A stretch of DNA of 64,000 nt, taken from NCBI RefSeq assembly GCF_021390935.1, contig NZ_JAJPUI010000002.1:965494-1029493 (forward strand), given 5' to 3'. Below are positions 6,275 to 16,088 of this stretch, in pieces (positions within the stretch are counted from its first letter, which is position 1; each line of letters starts with the position of its first letter). This DNA comes from Streptomyces sp. CC228A (GTDB lineage Bacteria > Actinomycetota > Actinomycetes > Streptomycetales > Streptomycetaceae). The notes under the pieces are model-generated. The model did not search any database. It was not told the origin of the DNA and saw nothing but the letters and a program-made list of their open reading frames with translations. The translations under genes were made by a program, and so were the position numbers.

Positions 6275-9200
6275 CGCGGGTGCCCGGCGGGCCGGGGCGG
6301 CGCAGCGCGGACGAGGCGCTGGCGTCGGGTGTCGTGAGCATCAGCGGCGACGACGGCGCGGAGCCGGTCGGCGCCGGCTTCCTGGTCGCCCGCGATGTGG
6401 TGCTGACCTGCGCCCACGTGGTGTCCGACGCCCTGGACCGGCCGCGCGGGGCGGCGGTGGCCGACGGCACCGCCGTCCGGGTCGGCTTCCCCCTGCTGGA
6501 GCCGCCCGCCGGCCGGGGCGGCCTCCCTTGCCGGAGCCGCCCGCCGGCCGGGTCGCCGAGGTCGTGCACTGGGTGGGGATCGACAGGCACGGCCGCGGCG
6601 ACGTCGCCGTCCTGCGGCTGCGGGACCCGGCCCCCGAAGGCGCGCGGCCGCTGCCCGTCGCCGCACCCGGGGAGGTCTGGGACCACCGCACGCGCACGGT
6701 CGGGTTCACGGGCGGCGAACCGGGCGAGAGGTGGTTCCGGGGCAGGCTCGGCGGGGCCACGGCCGAGGGGTGGCTCCAGCTGTCCCGCGCCGACGGGCAG
6801 ACCACGCGCATCGAGGAGGGCTTCAGCGGCAGCCCTGTGTGGGACGACGAGGTGGGCGCGGTGGTCGGGCTCGTCGTGGCGACGCTCCGAGGGGAGGACG
6901 CCCAGGCGTTCGTCCTGCACATGCGGACGGTGCTGGGCGTGCTGCCGCCGGACCTCGCCTCGCTCCTCGACCCGCCCTCGCCGTTCCGGGGCCTCGCGGC
7001 CTACCAGGAGGACGACGAGGACGTCTTCTTCGGGCGGCACGGCGACGTCGAGGAGGTGGCCGCCGCCCTGCGCGGCGGGCACCGCGCCGTCACCCTCTAC
7101 GGACCGTCGGGCTGCGGCAAGTCGTCCGTGGCGCGGGCCGGCGTCGTGCCCCGGATGCGGCGGGCGGGGTACGAGGTGCTGGTGGTGGACGCCGGGAAGG
7201 TGTCGTCACCGCGGGCCGCTCTGGCGGTCGAACTGTACGAGAGGGTCAGGCAGGAGCGGTACGGCCCGCCCCGGGCGGGCGGGGTCGACGAGGTGGAGGG
7301 CCGGCTCGCCGCGCACGGCCTCGCGGACACCCTCCACCGGCTGCGCGGCGACCAGGACGGCCGGCTCCTCGTGGTCCTCGACCAGGCCGAGGCGCTCCTG
7401 GACCGTACGGACGCCGAACTCGCGCAGACCGTGGACCTGCTCTTCCCCGAGCGGGCGGCGGGCGGCACGCGGGTGCTGCTCACGCTGCGGGCGGACTTCA
7501 TGGACGCCGTCCTCAAGCACCCCCGCCTCGGCCCCGCACTGCGCTCCGGGCGGACGCTTCCGCTCACGCCGATGTCCGCCGAGCAGCTCCGGGAGGTGGT
7601 GGTCAGGCCGGTCGAGCGGGTGCCCGCCGTGGAGTACGACCCGGGGCTGGTGGAGCGCATCCTGAGCGACGCGGGCGACGACCCAGGCGTCCTGCCGCTG
7701 CTCGGCTTCGTCCTGGGGGCGCTGTGGGAGCGGCGGTCCTGCGGCCGGCTGCCGGCGGCGGCGTACGAGGAGATGGGCGGTGTGTCCGGCGCGCTCAAGC
7801 AGCACGCGGCCGCCGCGTGGAAGGCGTGCACGGGCACCCGGGGCGTACCGGAGGCCGAGGCGCTGCGGCTGCTCACCGGCCTGGTGCGGGTGCTGCCGGG
7901 CAGCGGGCGCCGCTGCGGCGCAGGCTCACCCGGGAGGAGGCCGGCGAGGCCCGCTGGGCGCTCGCCCGCGCCCTGGCGGCGGAGCGGCTGCTCGTGCTGC
8001 ACGGCGACGAGGGCGAACCGGAGACGGCGGAGCTGGCCCACGAGGCGCTGTTCACGGCCTGGCCGGAACTGGAGCTCCGGGTGGAAGTCGACGCGCGGTT
8101 CCTCGCCGCCCGCGCGGAGCTGGCGCACGACCTCGACCGCTGGGAGCGCGGCGGGCAGGCCCCCGACCTGCTGCCGGGCCCGCTGCACCTGAGCTCCCTG
8201 GAAGGACGGCTGGACGGGAGGGAACACGAACTCGCCCCCGCGGAGCGGGACTTCCTGCACCGGGCGCGGCGCCGCCGCAGGGCCCGCCGGATCCGCGCCA
8301 GGGCGGCGTGGACCGCGGCCGCCGCGGTGCTCGCGCTGCTGGTGGGGCTCGGCACCTACCTCGTGCACCAGGCGGGGGTCAGCGCCGCCCGGGACGCGGA
8401 GGCGCGGTCCCGCGCCCTGGCCGTCTTCTCGGACGAGCAGGCGGTGCGGGAGCCCGGCCTGGCGGCCCTGGCCGCGGTCGCCGCGTACGACACCGCGCCG
8501 ACCCGCGAGGCCCGCAACGCGCTGCTGCGCCGCTATGTGTCGCTCAAGAGGGCGGCGTGGGTGCTGAGCGGGGCGGAGGACGAGATCCGCGGGGTGGCCT
8601 CGGCCGCCGACGGGTCGGTCGTCCTGGCGACGACGGAGCGGGGCCGCGCCACCCTGTTCGTCCGCCGGGCCGAGGGGCAGGTGACGCGTCGGCACCTGCG
8701 TCCGGACACCAACGCCGTCGTGCCCCTGGTGAGCCGGGACGGGCGGCGCGTCGCCTATCTGTCGGCCGGAACCGACAGCCTGACGTGGCACGACGTGGAT
8801 CCCGCGGCCGACGACCCGCTGGGACCCGCGCACACCGTCCCGGCCGGGGCGTTCCGGAACGCCGAGCGCGCCCGGTCGACCGGAGGGGTGCCCGCCGACA
8901 TCGCCGGGTTCTCCCCGGACGGCGACGCCGTGGCGTCCGTGTCACGGGACGGCCGGGTGTGGCAATGGGACCTGCGGACGGGCCGGAACCGGACGCTGCC
9001 CGCACCGGCGGGCGGCGCCGAGGGCGTCGCGTACGGCCCGGACCGCGACACCCTCGTCGTCCACCTCGGCGAGGGCCGGGGCCCTCTCCGGGGCACCCTC
9101 GCCGTGGTCGACACGGCTGCCGGAACGGCGCGGACGGTGTCCCGCGGCGTGGGCCTGATCGGGGAGTCCACGGCGAGCGCGCTCTCGGGGGACGGCCGCG

Positions 9201-10591
9201 TCCTGGCCTTCTGCGAGCGCCCGGAGGAGGGCGGCCGCGGCCGCTACCGGGCCGTACGGGTCGCCGACGGGCGGGAGCTGGTGCGCCACACCCCCGCGTC
9301 GCACAGCACGTGCGCCGACGTGGCGGTGGACCTGACGGGCAGCCGCTTCGCCGTGCACCACGGGGACGGGCGGTGGACGTTCGTCGGCACCGGGCCGGGC
9401 GGGGCGGCGCGGCAGACCTACGGCATCCGGTCCGGCCTGGTCAAGGGGCTGCCCCTGCTCACCGTCGCGGGCACGCCCGCCCCGCTGGTCTGGGACGGGG
9501 GCTCGGTGACGGCCCTGCCGATGCACACGGCCTCCTTCGACGTCGTCAGCCCGCCGGTGCTCCTCGCCGGAGGCGCGAGGATGCTCGTGCACCAGGGCGA
9601 CCGCGGTGAGCGGCTGAGCCTCCTGGACATCGCCGGATCAGTGACCGGAGGGCGGGTGAAGGTGGTGGAGGAGGCTCCCCGCACGCCGTCGCCGTCCGCC
9701 CTGACCGCGCCCCTGGAGGCCGTGAAGGTCAACGCGTCGGAGACGCTGGCCGCCGATCTGGTGCGGCCGGACCGGATCGAGGTCCGGTCCCTGCCGTCCC
9801 TGCGCGTCCTCGCCCGGATCCCGCTCGCGGTGCCGCCGCCGGACACCGCGGGCAAGACGCTTCCGCCGTACTTCGGGTTCACGGACGACGACGTGCTGCT
9901 CACGGTGTCCGGCAGCCGCATCGAGCAGTGGGACCCCCGCAGCGGCCGGCGCGCCGCCGCCGCGATCGACGCGCGGGACCTCGGGCTCACCGGCCGCGAG
10001 CCGGCGGAGTTCTTCGTACGTCCCCACGCCGTGCCGGGGCACCTGCTGGTCAGCGTGTCCGGCGAGCCCGTCGTGCACGCCGTGGACCGTCGCACCGGCA
10101 GGGTGGACGAGCGGCTCCGGGTGCGCTTCGACGACGACTACCTCTACGGGTCGTTCACGAAGGACGGGCGGTACGCCGTCACGATGGCCACCGGCGGCGT
10201 GCTGGAGGGCTGGCGGCTGACGGGGAACGGGAAGGCCACCAGAGTGGTCGGCCCCCTCGTGCCGCCGATGAGGACCCCCGGGGCCCAACTGCGGCCCGTG
10301 GGGGACTCCTCGTACGCCGTGGCGAACGGCACGTACGTCCGCTTCCTGCACTTCACCGAGCCGCTCCGGATCGACACCTACGACTTCGGGACGGACCAGG
10401 TCTTCCACGCGCTCTCCGCCGACGGGCTCACCGTGCTGCGGCAGGACGGCGGGGGGATGGACGCGGTCCGGCTCGACCCCGCGCTGTGGAAGCGCCACCT
10501 GTGCGCGGTCGTCGGCCGCGATGTCACGGAGCAGGAGCGCCGCGGTCTGCCGCCGGGCCTACCGGACCGGATCTGCCCCGGCCGCCGCTGA
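6271..10591 (+). CDS. Trypsin-like protease / nSTAND NTPase / TM / propeller-like protein, frame-interrupted
   Basis: This polypeptide of about 1440 residues starts at the GTG overlapping the Trypco1 stop. The order is: serine protease domain with His49 (LTCAHVV), Asp about 111 (DVAVLRL) and Ser about 187 (GFSGSPVW); a STAND-type NTPase with Walker A GPSGCGKSS (about 278) and Walker B LLVVLDQAEALLD; a helical region; a transmembrane helix (about 685-705, AAAAVLALLVGLGTYLV); then about 700 residues of repeated beta-strand units with SxDG turns resembling WD40-type blades. The reading is broken twice, near 6495-6530 and near 7899-7925, each consistent with one missing base. All catalytic motifs are present. 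The likely role is a membrane-anchored surveillance or suicide protease. This is inferred from architecture. Confidence 0.75.
6495..6552 (+). repeat. Short tandem duplication inside the protease domain
   Basis: GCTGGAGCCGCCCGCCGGCC at 6495 recurs at 6530 with one substitution. The offset is 35 bp, so the reading frame shifts here. With one more base the unit would be 36 bp and encode an in-frame 12-residue repeat (EPPAGRGGLPLP-like). Confidence 0.75.
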
Positions 10592-11035
10592 GCCCCCGGG
10601 CGCCGCCGAGGACCCGGGCGCCGCGGCCCGCCTGCGTGCCGCCAGGACGACGAGCGCCCCGGCCACGGCCCCGAGCACGAACGGCGACGGCACCAGCAGG
10701 ATCCCGCCGAGCACGCACCATGCCGCGAGGCCCCAGCCGACCCACGCGGGCACGGCCGCCCCGCGCCCCGCGAGGTGCCAGACCAGGCAGCCCAGGAGGA
10801 CGAGGGGCACCGAGAAGCTGCCGGGGCCGGCCCAGAAGGTGACTGCGTTCTGCAGGGCCGGCTCCGCGGGCCCGTCGGCCGGGCCCAGGGGGACTGCCGC
10901 CCAGAGGCCCTTCTCGACCCACACCCCGATGTCGTCCCAGGCCATGACCGCCAGCAGCGAGAGGTGTCCGACCCCCAGCCCGACCATGATCCCGCCCGCC
11001 CAGCGCAGCAGCCCTCGCCCCTCGACCTGTGCCAC
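10559..11035 (-). CDS. DUF6463-like small membrane protein
   Basis: This 158-residue protein has four predicted transmembrane helices (GGIMVGLGVGHLSLLAVMAW, FSVPLVLLGCLVWHLAG, WVGWGLAAWCVLGGILLV, FVLGAVAGALVVLAA) and a short Arg-rich tail. The GHL and AWxxLxxxL spacing fits DUF6463 membrane proteins. The GTG at 11035 is chosen because GGGGAG lies a few nt upstream. The longer ORF reading starts within non-hydrophobic sequence. It converges with, and overlaps by 33 bp, the end of the STAND gene. No function is known. Confidence 0.7.
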   Translation of the reverse strand: MAQVEGRGLLRWAGGIMVGLGVGHLSLLAVMAWDDIGVWVEKGLWAAVPLGPADGPAEPALQNAVTFWAGPGSFSVPLVLLGCLVWHLAGRGAAVPAWVGWGLAAWCVLGGILLVPSPFVLGAVAGALVVLAARRRAAAPGSSAAPGGSAAAGADPVR

Positions 11036-11453
11036 GGCTCTCCCCCGTTCCTCCGGACCCGTACAAGTGATCCATACGGAACCGTACAGGCCTCGGCCCC
11101 CGTCACGCCGGGCCGGTCGGCGAACGCCTCGACGCGCACCGGCGAGGAACCGCCTGCGGCGAGGGCTTCGCAGCCCGCCCCGACCCGGCGGCCGCACGGC
11201 ATCCCCGCGTCCGCGCTTTCCCCGGACGCCACTTCACCGGCGCGGGCCGCCCCGGTCCCGCCTCCCGCGAGGCCGCCGCCCGCCTCGCCGGGGAGCTCCT
11301 GCTGCGCCCCGAGGACCGGCGACGGGCGCGGCGCCGTGCCACGCCTCGCGGCCTCCCGCGCGCGTCCGCGGGCACGGGAGAGAGCCGGAGGGAGGCGCAG
11401 CCCACACCTCGGTGATCCGCCACGGGCCGCCGGGCTGTGCTACGGTCTTGGTG
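11036..11453. other. Gene-free spacer upstream of the cold-shock leader
   Basis: About 420 bp without a supported gene. Open frames here are long on both strands but have no ribosome binding site or recognisable protein. GTACAAG- and GTACGG-type motifs at 11060-11092 may belong to the promoter of the leftward membrane gene. Confidence 0.4.
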
Positions 11454-11573
11454 TTGCAGTTGTGGTACCCATGAACCTATGTGCGCCTGACGGGAATGTT
11501 TCTCCTTCAGGCGCATTTGTTTGTTTCCGGCGTCTCCGGATGGGGCCTTCTGCCTACTGAAGGAGAGAGAAAC
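11454..11573 (+). promoter_or_regulatory. Cold-shock gene promoter and structured 5' leader
   Basis: A TTGCAG element at 11454-11459 and TATGTG at 11478-11483 (18-bp spacing) form a candidate promoter. If it starts near 11490, the transcript would carry a leader of about 85 nt. If transcription starts further upstream, the leader would include the 9-bp hairpin at 11482-11515. The leader ends in a strong ribosome binding site (AAGGAGAG) before the ATG at 11574. The segment is clearly less G+C-rich than the surroundings. A start of the 29-codon reading at 11471 lies inside it but has no ribosome binding site. Confidence 0.45.
11482..11515 (+). terminator. Terminator/attenuator-like hairpin in the cold-shock leader
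   Basis: TGCGCCTGA (11482-11490) pairs perfectly with TCAGGCGCA (11507-11515), and TTTGTTTGTTT follows at once, an unusually U-rich tail for this genome. It could end upstream transcription or act as a temperature-responsive attenuator for the cold-shock gene 59 bp downstream. Confidence 0.55.
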
Positions 11574-11777
11574 ATGGCACAGGGAACCGTGAAGTGGTTC
11601 AACGCCGAAAAGGGCTTCGGCTTCATCCAGCAGGACGGCGGCGGCCCCGACGTCTTCGCGCACTACTCGAACATCGCGACCCAGGGCTTCCGTGAGCTCC
11701 AGGAGGGTCAGCGGGTGTCCTTCGACGTCGCGCAGGGCCAGAAGGGCCTGCAGGCGGAGAACATCCTCCCCGCCTGA
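11574..11777 (+). CDS. Cold-shock protein (CspA family)
   Basis: This 67-residue single cold-shock domain carries both RNA-binding motifs, [15 protein letters not shown] (RNP1) and DVFAHYSNI (RNP2). It is the usual size for the family, cytoplasmic, and binds single-stranded nucleic acid as an RNA chaperone. The ATG follows AAGGAGAGAGAAAC. A strong hairpin (11800-11834) follows the stop, then a DEAD-box helicase gene in the same direction. Pairing of a cold-shock protein with an RNA helicase suggests joint action on RNA structure. Confidence 0.95.
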   Translation: MAQGTVKWFNAEKGFGFIQQDGGGPDVFAHYSNIATQGFRELQEGQRVSFDVAQGQKGLQAENILPA

Positions 11778-11799
11778 TCGCCGGATCGCGTATCCGCTC

Positions 11800-11834
11800 A
11801 CCGGGGTCCGCACCGCCATGGTGCAGACCCCGGT
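11800..11834 (+). terminator. Terminator between cold-shock and helicase genes
   Basis: ACCGGGGTCCGCACC (11800-11814) and GGTGCAGACCCCGGT (11820-11834) form a 15-bp stem with one mismatch and a 5-nt loop, followed by TTGTGCTGTT. The helicase start lies only 31 bp later, so its expression probably depends on read-through or a promoter inside the hairpin region. Confidence 0.7.
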
Positions 11835-11865
11835 TTGTGCTGTTCCCAGGAAGGCAGACACCCGC

Positions 11866-13338
11866 ATGTCCCGCAGACCCCAGAAGCCGAACCGGCGCGC
11901 CTCGGCGCCCTCTCCGTCCGCGCCGCCCCGGAGGGAGTTCCGGCTGCCGGAGAGCACGACCCCCGCACTTCCCGCCGTCGAGGACTTCGCCGCTCTGGGC
12001 ATGCCCGCGGGGCTGCTGAAGACCCTCACCGCGCAGGGCGTGACGGCCCCGTTCCCCATCCAGGCCGCGACCCTGCCGAACTCGCTGGCCGGCCGCGACC
12101 TGCTGGGCCGCGGCCGCACCGGCTCCGGCAAGACCCTCGCGTTCGGACTGGCGGTGCTGGCGCGCACGGCCGGGCTGCGGGCGGCCCCCAGGGCGCCGCT
12201 CGCGCTGGTGCTGGTGCCCACCCGCGAGCTGGCCCAGCAGGTGACGGACGCCCTGACCCCGTACGCGGCGGCGGTGGACGTCCGGCTGACCACCGTGGTC
12301 GGCGGGCTGTCCATCGGGAAGCAGGCGCACGCGCTGCGGCGCGGCGCCGAGGTGGTCGTGGCGAGCCCCGGCAGGCTCAACGACCTCGTGGAGCGCGGGG
12401 ACTGCATCCTCGACGACGTCCGCATCACGGTGCTGGACGAAGCCGACCAGATGACCGACATGGGCTTCCTCCCGCAGATCACCCGGCTGATCCGGCAGGT
12501 GCGGCCCGACGGGCAGCGCATGCTCTTCTCCGCCACCCTGGACGGCAACATCGACCGCCTCGTCAAGGAGTTCCTGAGCGATCCCGTGGTGCACTCCGTG
12601 GACCCGTCCGCGGGTGCGGTGACCACCATGGAGCACCACGTGTTCCACGTGCAGGACGAGACCGACAAGAAGGCCGTCACCACGCGGATCGCGGCCCGCG
12701 ACGGCCGGGTCATCCTGTTCCTCGACACCAAGAGGTCCGCGGACCGGCTCGCCAAGCGCCTGCTGGCGGCCGGCGTCCGGGCGGCGGCGCTGCACGGGGG
12801 CCGCTCCCAGCCGCAGCGCAACCGCACCCTGGAGCAGTTCAAGAGCGGCCACGTCACCGCGTTGGTGGCGACGAACGTCGCGGCCCGGGGCATACACGTC
12901 GACGACCTCGACCTGGTCGTGAACGTCGACCCGCCGACCGACCACAAGGACTACCTGCACCGGGGCGGCCGCACGGCCCGTGCGGGCGGCTCCGGCAGCG
13001 TCGTCACCCTGGTGCTGCCCGAGCAGAAGCGGGACGTCACCCGGCTGATGTCCGACGCGGGCATCCGCCCGCGGACGGCGCGCATCACGTCGAGCGACGC
13101 GGTCCTGGCCACCGTCACGGGCGCACGGGAGCCGTCCGGCGTGGCGGTCACCATCGAGGTGCCGCAGCCCGCCGCGGCGCCTGCGACGGGACGCCAGGGC
13201 GGCGGGACGGGCACCGAGCCCGGCAGGCGGTCCGGCCGCCGCGCCGCGGCGGCGGGACGCAGACGGCGGCGGGCGCCGCCACCAGGGCGGGGGCCGCGGC
13301 TCCGAGCGCCGGGGCACGGCCGGCGCGGCGGCGGGTGA
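11866..13338 (+). CDS. DEAD-box ATP-dependent RNA helicase
   Basis: The protein has the full motif set: Q motif region (TAPFPIQ), Walker A GRTGSGKT, PTRELAQQ, DEAD in VLDEADQM, SAT in MLFSATL, RGIHVDDLDLV and HRGGRTARAG. The ATG at 11866 has AGGAAGG upstream. The last about 25 codons become Arg/Pro-rich noise. In the neighbouring frame a glycine/arginine tail (GGGRGSERRGTAG, then DRRGSDRRGGRRS) continues to a TAG at 13496-13498, so the true C-terminus is probably an RGG-type RNA-binding tail reached after a frame error near 13262-13270. Role: RNA remodelling at low temperature with the upstream cold-shock protein. Confidence 0.9.
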   Translation: MSRRPQKPNRRASAPSPSAPPRREFRLPESTTPALPAVEDFAALGMPAGLLKTLTAQGVTAPFPIQAATLPNSLAGRDLLGRGRTGSGKTLAFGLAVLARTAGLRAAPRAPLALVLVPTRELAQQVTDALTPYAAAVDVRLTTVVGGLSIGKQAHALRRGAEVVVASPGRLNDLVERGDCILDDVRITVLDEADQMTDMGFLPQITRLIRQVRPDGQRMLFSATLDGNIDRLVKEFLSDPVVHSVDPSAGAVTTMEHHVFHVQDETDKKAVTTRIAARDGRVILFLDTKRSADRLAKRLLAAGVRAAALHGGRSQPQRNRTLEQFKSGHVTALVATNVAARGIHVDDLDLVVNVDPPTDHKDYLHRGGRTARAGGSGSVVTLVLPEQKRDVTRLMSDAGIRPRTARITSSDAVLATVTGAREPSGVAVTIEVPQPAAAPATGRQGGGTGTEPGRRSGRRAAAAGRRRRRAPPPGRGPRLRAPGHGRRGGG

Positions 13339-13498
13339 CGCCGCCCGGCAGGGCGGGCGCGGATCCGGGCGGCGTACGCCGGCCACCGGGGCGGCGGCCT
13401 CGGCCGCCGGTGCCGACCGCCGCGGCTCCGACCGCCGCGGCGGCCGACGCTCCGCCGCCCGCGCCGGCTCGGGCGACGCGGGCCCCGGCGGCTCGTAG

Positions 13499-13801
13499 GC
13501 GCCTGCCTGGACGCGGCAGCGAGCTTGGCGCGTCCCTGCTCCCGCGTGGCGCCGCTGCCCGACGGTGGGCGCGGCCCGGCGCGGGAGCGTCGCACGGTCG
13601 GCGGGTTGACACTGTGCCCGTACGTACGGACACGGGGCTCCACCGCGGGCCCCGGCTGCGCCGGCGCGCCGATCCGCTACCGGCGCCTGCGGGGCGGCCC
13701 GGCCGCGGCCGGGGGCGGTGGACGGGGCCGACCCGGCCCGCCACCGGCCCCGCCGCGCCGACCGGGGCAGCCGGTCCGGCGGCCCCCGGTGCACGGCGGC
13801 C
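13499..13801. other. Gene-free interval between convergent genes
   Basis: About 300 bp of very G+C-rich sequence with no supported gene. It includes a TTGACA hexamer and the palindrome CCGTACGTACGG near 13605-13631, and imperfect GC-rich inverted repeats near 13720-13752 that may terminate the converging helicase and methyltransferase transcripts. Confidence 0.4.
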
Positions 13802-14431
13802 TCAGGGGCGGCGGGCCAGGACGTGGGCGTCGAGGAAGCCGCGTTCGGACGCGGGGTCGTGGAGCAGCCGGGCGAAGGGCACGAGCCCGGCCGCGGCCAG
13901 CAGCGCGGAGAACCGGTCGGCCGGCCAGCTGTAGGCGGGGGCCACCTTGTGGTCGAAGCGCAGCGGCTCCGGGCTGTCCGTCGCGAAGAACGACGCCAGC
14001 AGCAGCCCCCCTGGGGCCAGGACGCGGAACTGCTCGGCAAGCAGCTCCTGCAGGTCACCGGGCGGGGTGTGGATCATCGAGTAGTGGGCCAGCACGCCCC
14101 CGAGCACGCCGTCCGCGACCGGCAGTTCCTCCATCCGCGCCACGGCGAACCGCAGTGCCGGGTGGGCGCGCCGGGCGTGGGCGACCATGCCCGGGGAGAG
14201 GTCGACTCCGAAGGCGTCCAGCCCCAGGTCGCGCAGCAGGGCCGTCAGGTGCCCGGGGCCGCAGCCGGCATCCGCGGTCCGCGGGTTCCCCGTCCCCCGC
14301 ACCAGCTCGGCGAAGGTGCCGATCATGTTCCGCGCGAACGGCTGGGTCTCCAACCGGTCGGCGTACATCGACGCGTACAGCTCGACGACCCCGTCGTAGG
14401 CCGCCCTGGTCTCGTCCTGGTACCCCGCCAC
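13802..14431 (-). CDS. Class I SAM-dependent methyltransferase
   Basis: The roughly 209-residue product has the SAM-binding motif I DAGCGPGHLTALL, an acidic residue after beta 2 (FGVDLSPGMVAHAR), and motif IV/post-motif regions (GGVLAHYSMIHTPP, VLAPGGLLLASFF). It belongs to the UbiE/small-molecule methyltransferase fold. The substrate cannot be inferred. The GTG at 14431 (VAGYQDETRAAYDGV) is preferred because upstream in-frame codons read low-complexity Arg/Pro sequence. No Shine-Dalgarno is visible, so a leaderless start is possible. Confidence 0.85.
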   Translation of the reverse strand: MAGYQDETRAAYDGVVELYASMYADRLETQPFARNMIGTFAELVRGTGNPRTADAGCGPGHLTALLRDLGLDAFGVDLSPGMVAHARRAHPALRFAVARMEELPVADGVLGGVLAHYSMIHTPPGDLQELLAEQFRVLAPGGLLLASFFATDSPEPLRFDHKVAPAYSWPADRFSALLAAAGLVPFARLLHDPASERGFLDAHVLARRP

Positions 14432-14572
14432 GGGAGAGCAAGCTAGCACCAGCAGCCCCCCGGGTCCCCGGCACCGTGTCCGATCCGGGCTCGGCACACG
14501 GACGTCTCGGGAGGCGGGCGGCCGCTCACCGGACACCCCGGTACGGGCCGGAGGCACGGCTTCTCCGGGACG

Positions 14573-14755
14573 TCACGAGGAGCCTGCCCGCGCGCCGGCC
14601 CTGCGCCGGTGGCGCCGCACCGTGAGCGCCGCGACCGCGACCGTCGCGGCCGTCAGGACGGCCAGCTCCGTCGTCCCGGTCTGCCCGCCCAGGACGACCA
14701 GCAGGGCGATGAACGCGGCGCAGATCGCGCCCAGCCGCCACAGCAGTGCCTTCAC
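14573..14755 (-). CDS. Small two-helix membrane protein
   Basis: The 60-residue product has two transmembrane helices (LGAICAAFIALLVVLGG and ELAVLTAATVAVAALTV) and an Arg-rich C-terminal tail. The GTG at 14755 has GAGGGGGG upstream. An ATG eight codons earlier is possible. No family is recognised. Confidence 0.55.
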   Translation of the reverse strand: MKALLWRLGAICAAFIALLVVLGGQTGTTELAVLTAATVAVAALTVRRHRRRAGARAGSS

Positions 14756-14950
14756 GGAACCCCCCTCGTCCGGCATACGCCACCGGCCTCCGCCGCCGTT
14801 CACCGTACGAGCCCGATGATCACCCGGCAAGGCCGCCGGGACGGCCCCGCCCTTTTCGGCTGGAAACCCACGCAGCGGGCACGGAGGGATGCGGCTCTGC
14901 TGCCTCATGGACCCTTCGGACAGCACGGGGATCCCTCAGGGCACGAGCGC

Positions 14951-14983
14951 GCCCCGTCCGCCGGTGCAGTCGGCGGACGGGGC
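14951..14983 (-). terminator. Terminator of the betaine operon
   Basis: A perfect 13-bp inverted repeat (14951-14963 and 14971-14983) with a 7-nt loop lies 54 bp past the stop of the binding-protein gene. It is the strongest hairpin in this interval and the likely 3' end of the five-gene operon. The rest of 14756-15036 shows nothing else. Confidence 0.75.
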
Positions 14984-15036
14984 GGGCGGCGGGGGGCGGC
15001 CGGCGGGAAGGGGCCTGAAAAGGCCGGCCGCGTCGC

Positions 15037-16009
15037 TTACTTGGGCAGCCACGCCTTCCAGGTGGACTCGTTGGCCTTGACCCACTTCTCGGCCGCGGCC
15101 TCCGGGGACAGCTTCTGGTCGGCGATCATCGCGGCGACCTCGTTCTGCTGCTCCGCCGTCCACGAGAAGTTCTTCAGGAACTGGGCCGCGTCCCCGCCGT
15201 CCTTGGCGAAGTCGGCGTTGAAGTACTTCTGCAGCGACGTCTGGGCGTAGCCGCAGGCGACCTTCTCCGGGTCGGCGTCGCAGCCCTCCTTGTGCTCCGG
15301 CAGCTTCACCTCGACCAGGTCGACCTGCGCGTTCAGCCACTGGGGCGTCCACCAGTAGGTGATGAACGGCTTCTGGGCCTTGTAGTTCTCCTTGATCTGG
15401 GTGATCTGCGCGGCCTCGGAGCCGGCGTAGACCGTCTTGTAGTCCAGCTCCAGGTTCTTGATGATCGCGTCGTCGTTGGTGGTGTACGACGGCGAGCCCT
15501 CCAGGAGCTGGCCCTTGTCGCCGCTCTCGGCGGTCTTGAAGAGGTCCTTGTACTTGTTGAGGTTCTTCCAGTCCGTGATGTCCGGGTGCTTGTCGGCCAG
15601 GTACTTCGGCACGAACCAGCCGATGTGGCCGACCACGCCGAGGTCGCCGCCCTCGACGACGGACTTCTTGTCCTCGGTGTACAGCTTGATCTTGTCCGGA
15701 GCGCCCCCCCAGTCCTCCAGGACGGCGTCGACCTTGCCGCTGTTGAGGCCGTCGATGGCAACCGACTCGTCGAGCTGGGTGAGCTCGACCTCGGTGTCCA
15801 GCTCCTTCTCCAGGATGTGCTTGGCCACCGCCGCGTTGGCCTCGGCGCCGACCCAGGACGGCACGGCGATGGTGACGGTGCCGCCGGACTTGGCGGACGC
15901 GGAGTCGGTCTTGGCGGCGCCGCAGGCCGTCAGGCCGGTGATGCCGAGGACGACGGCGGCGGCGGTGGCGGTGCGGATCAGGTTCTTTCTGCTGTTCATG
16001 GTGTTCATG
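15037..16009 (-). CDS. Glycine betaine/choline-type ABC substrate-binding lipoprotein
   Basis: This 323-residue protein begins with a lipoprotein signal (positively charged start, ALVLG-type hydrophobic stretch, lipobox LTAC) and is followed by an OpuAC/ProX-type domain. Trp-rich patches (EDWGGAPDK, TYWWTPQW, KESTWKAWLPK-like end) fit the aromatic cage that holds quaternary ammonium compounds. It is exported and anchored to the outer face of the membrane, delivering betaine or choline to the permease encoded just upstream. It is the last gene of the operon. The ATG at 16009 is used, and a second ATG three codons later is also possible. Confidence 0.9.
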
Positions 16010-16088
16010 AGGGGGTGTCTCTCGTTTCGTACGGGCAGGGGGCCTGCGGGGGCGGGACAGGGACGGCCGTCCCTCGGGGTGCGGGGGG

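Noticed and set aside
6271..10591. Calling the STAND protease gene a pseudogene
   Set aside because: All catalytic and NTPase motifs are intact and the two frame breaks match the missing-base pattern seen in core genes, so sequencing error is more likely.
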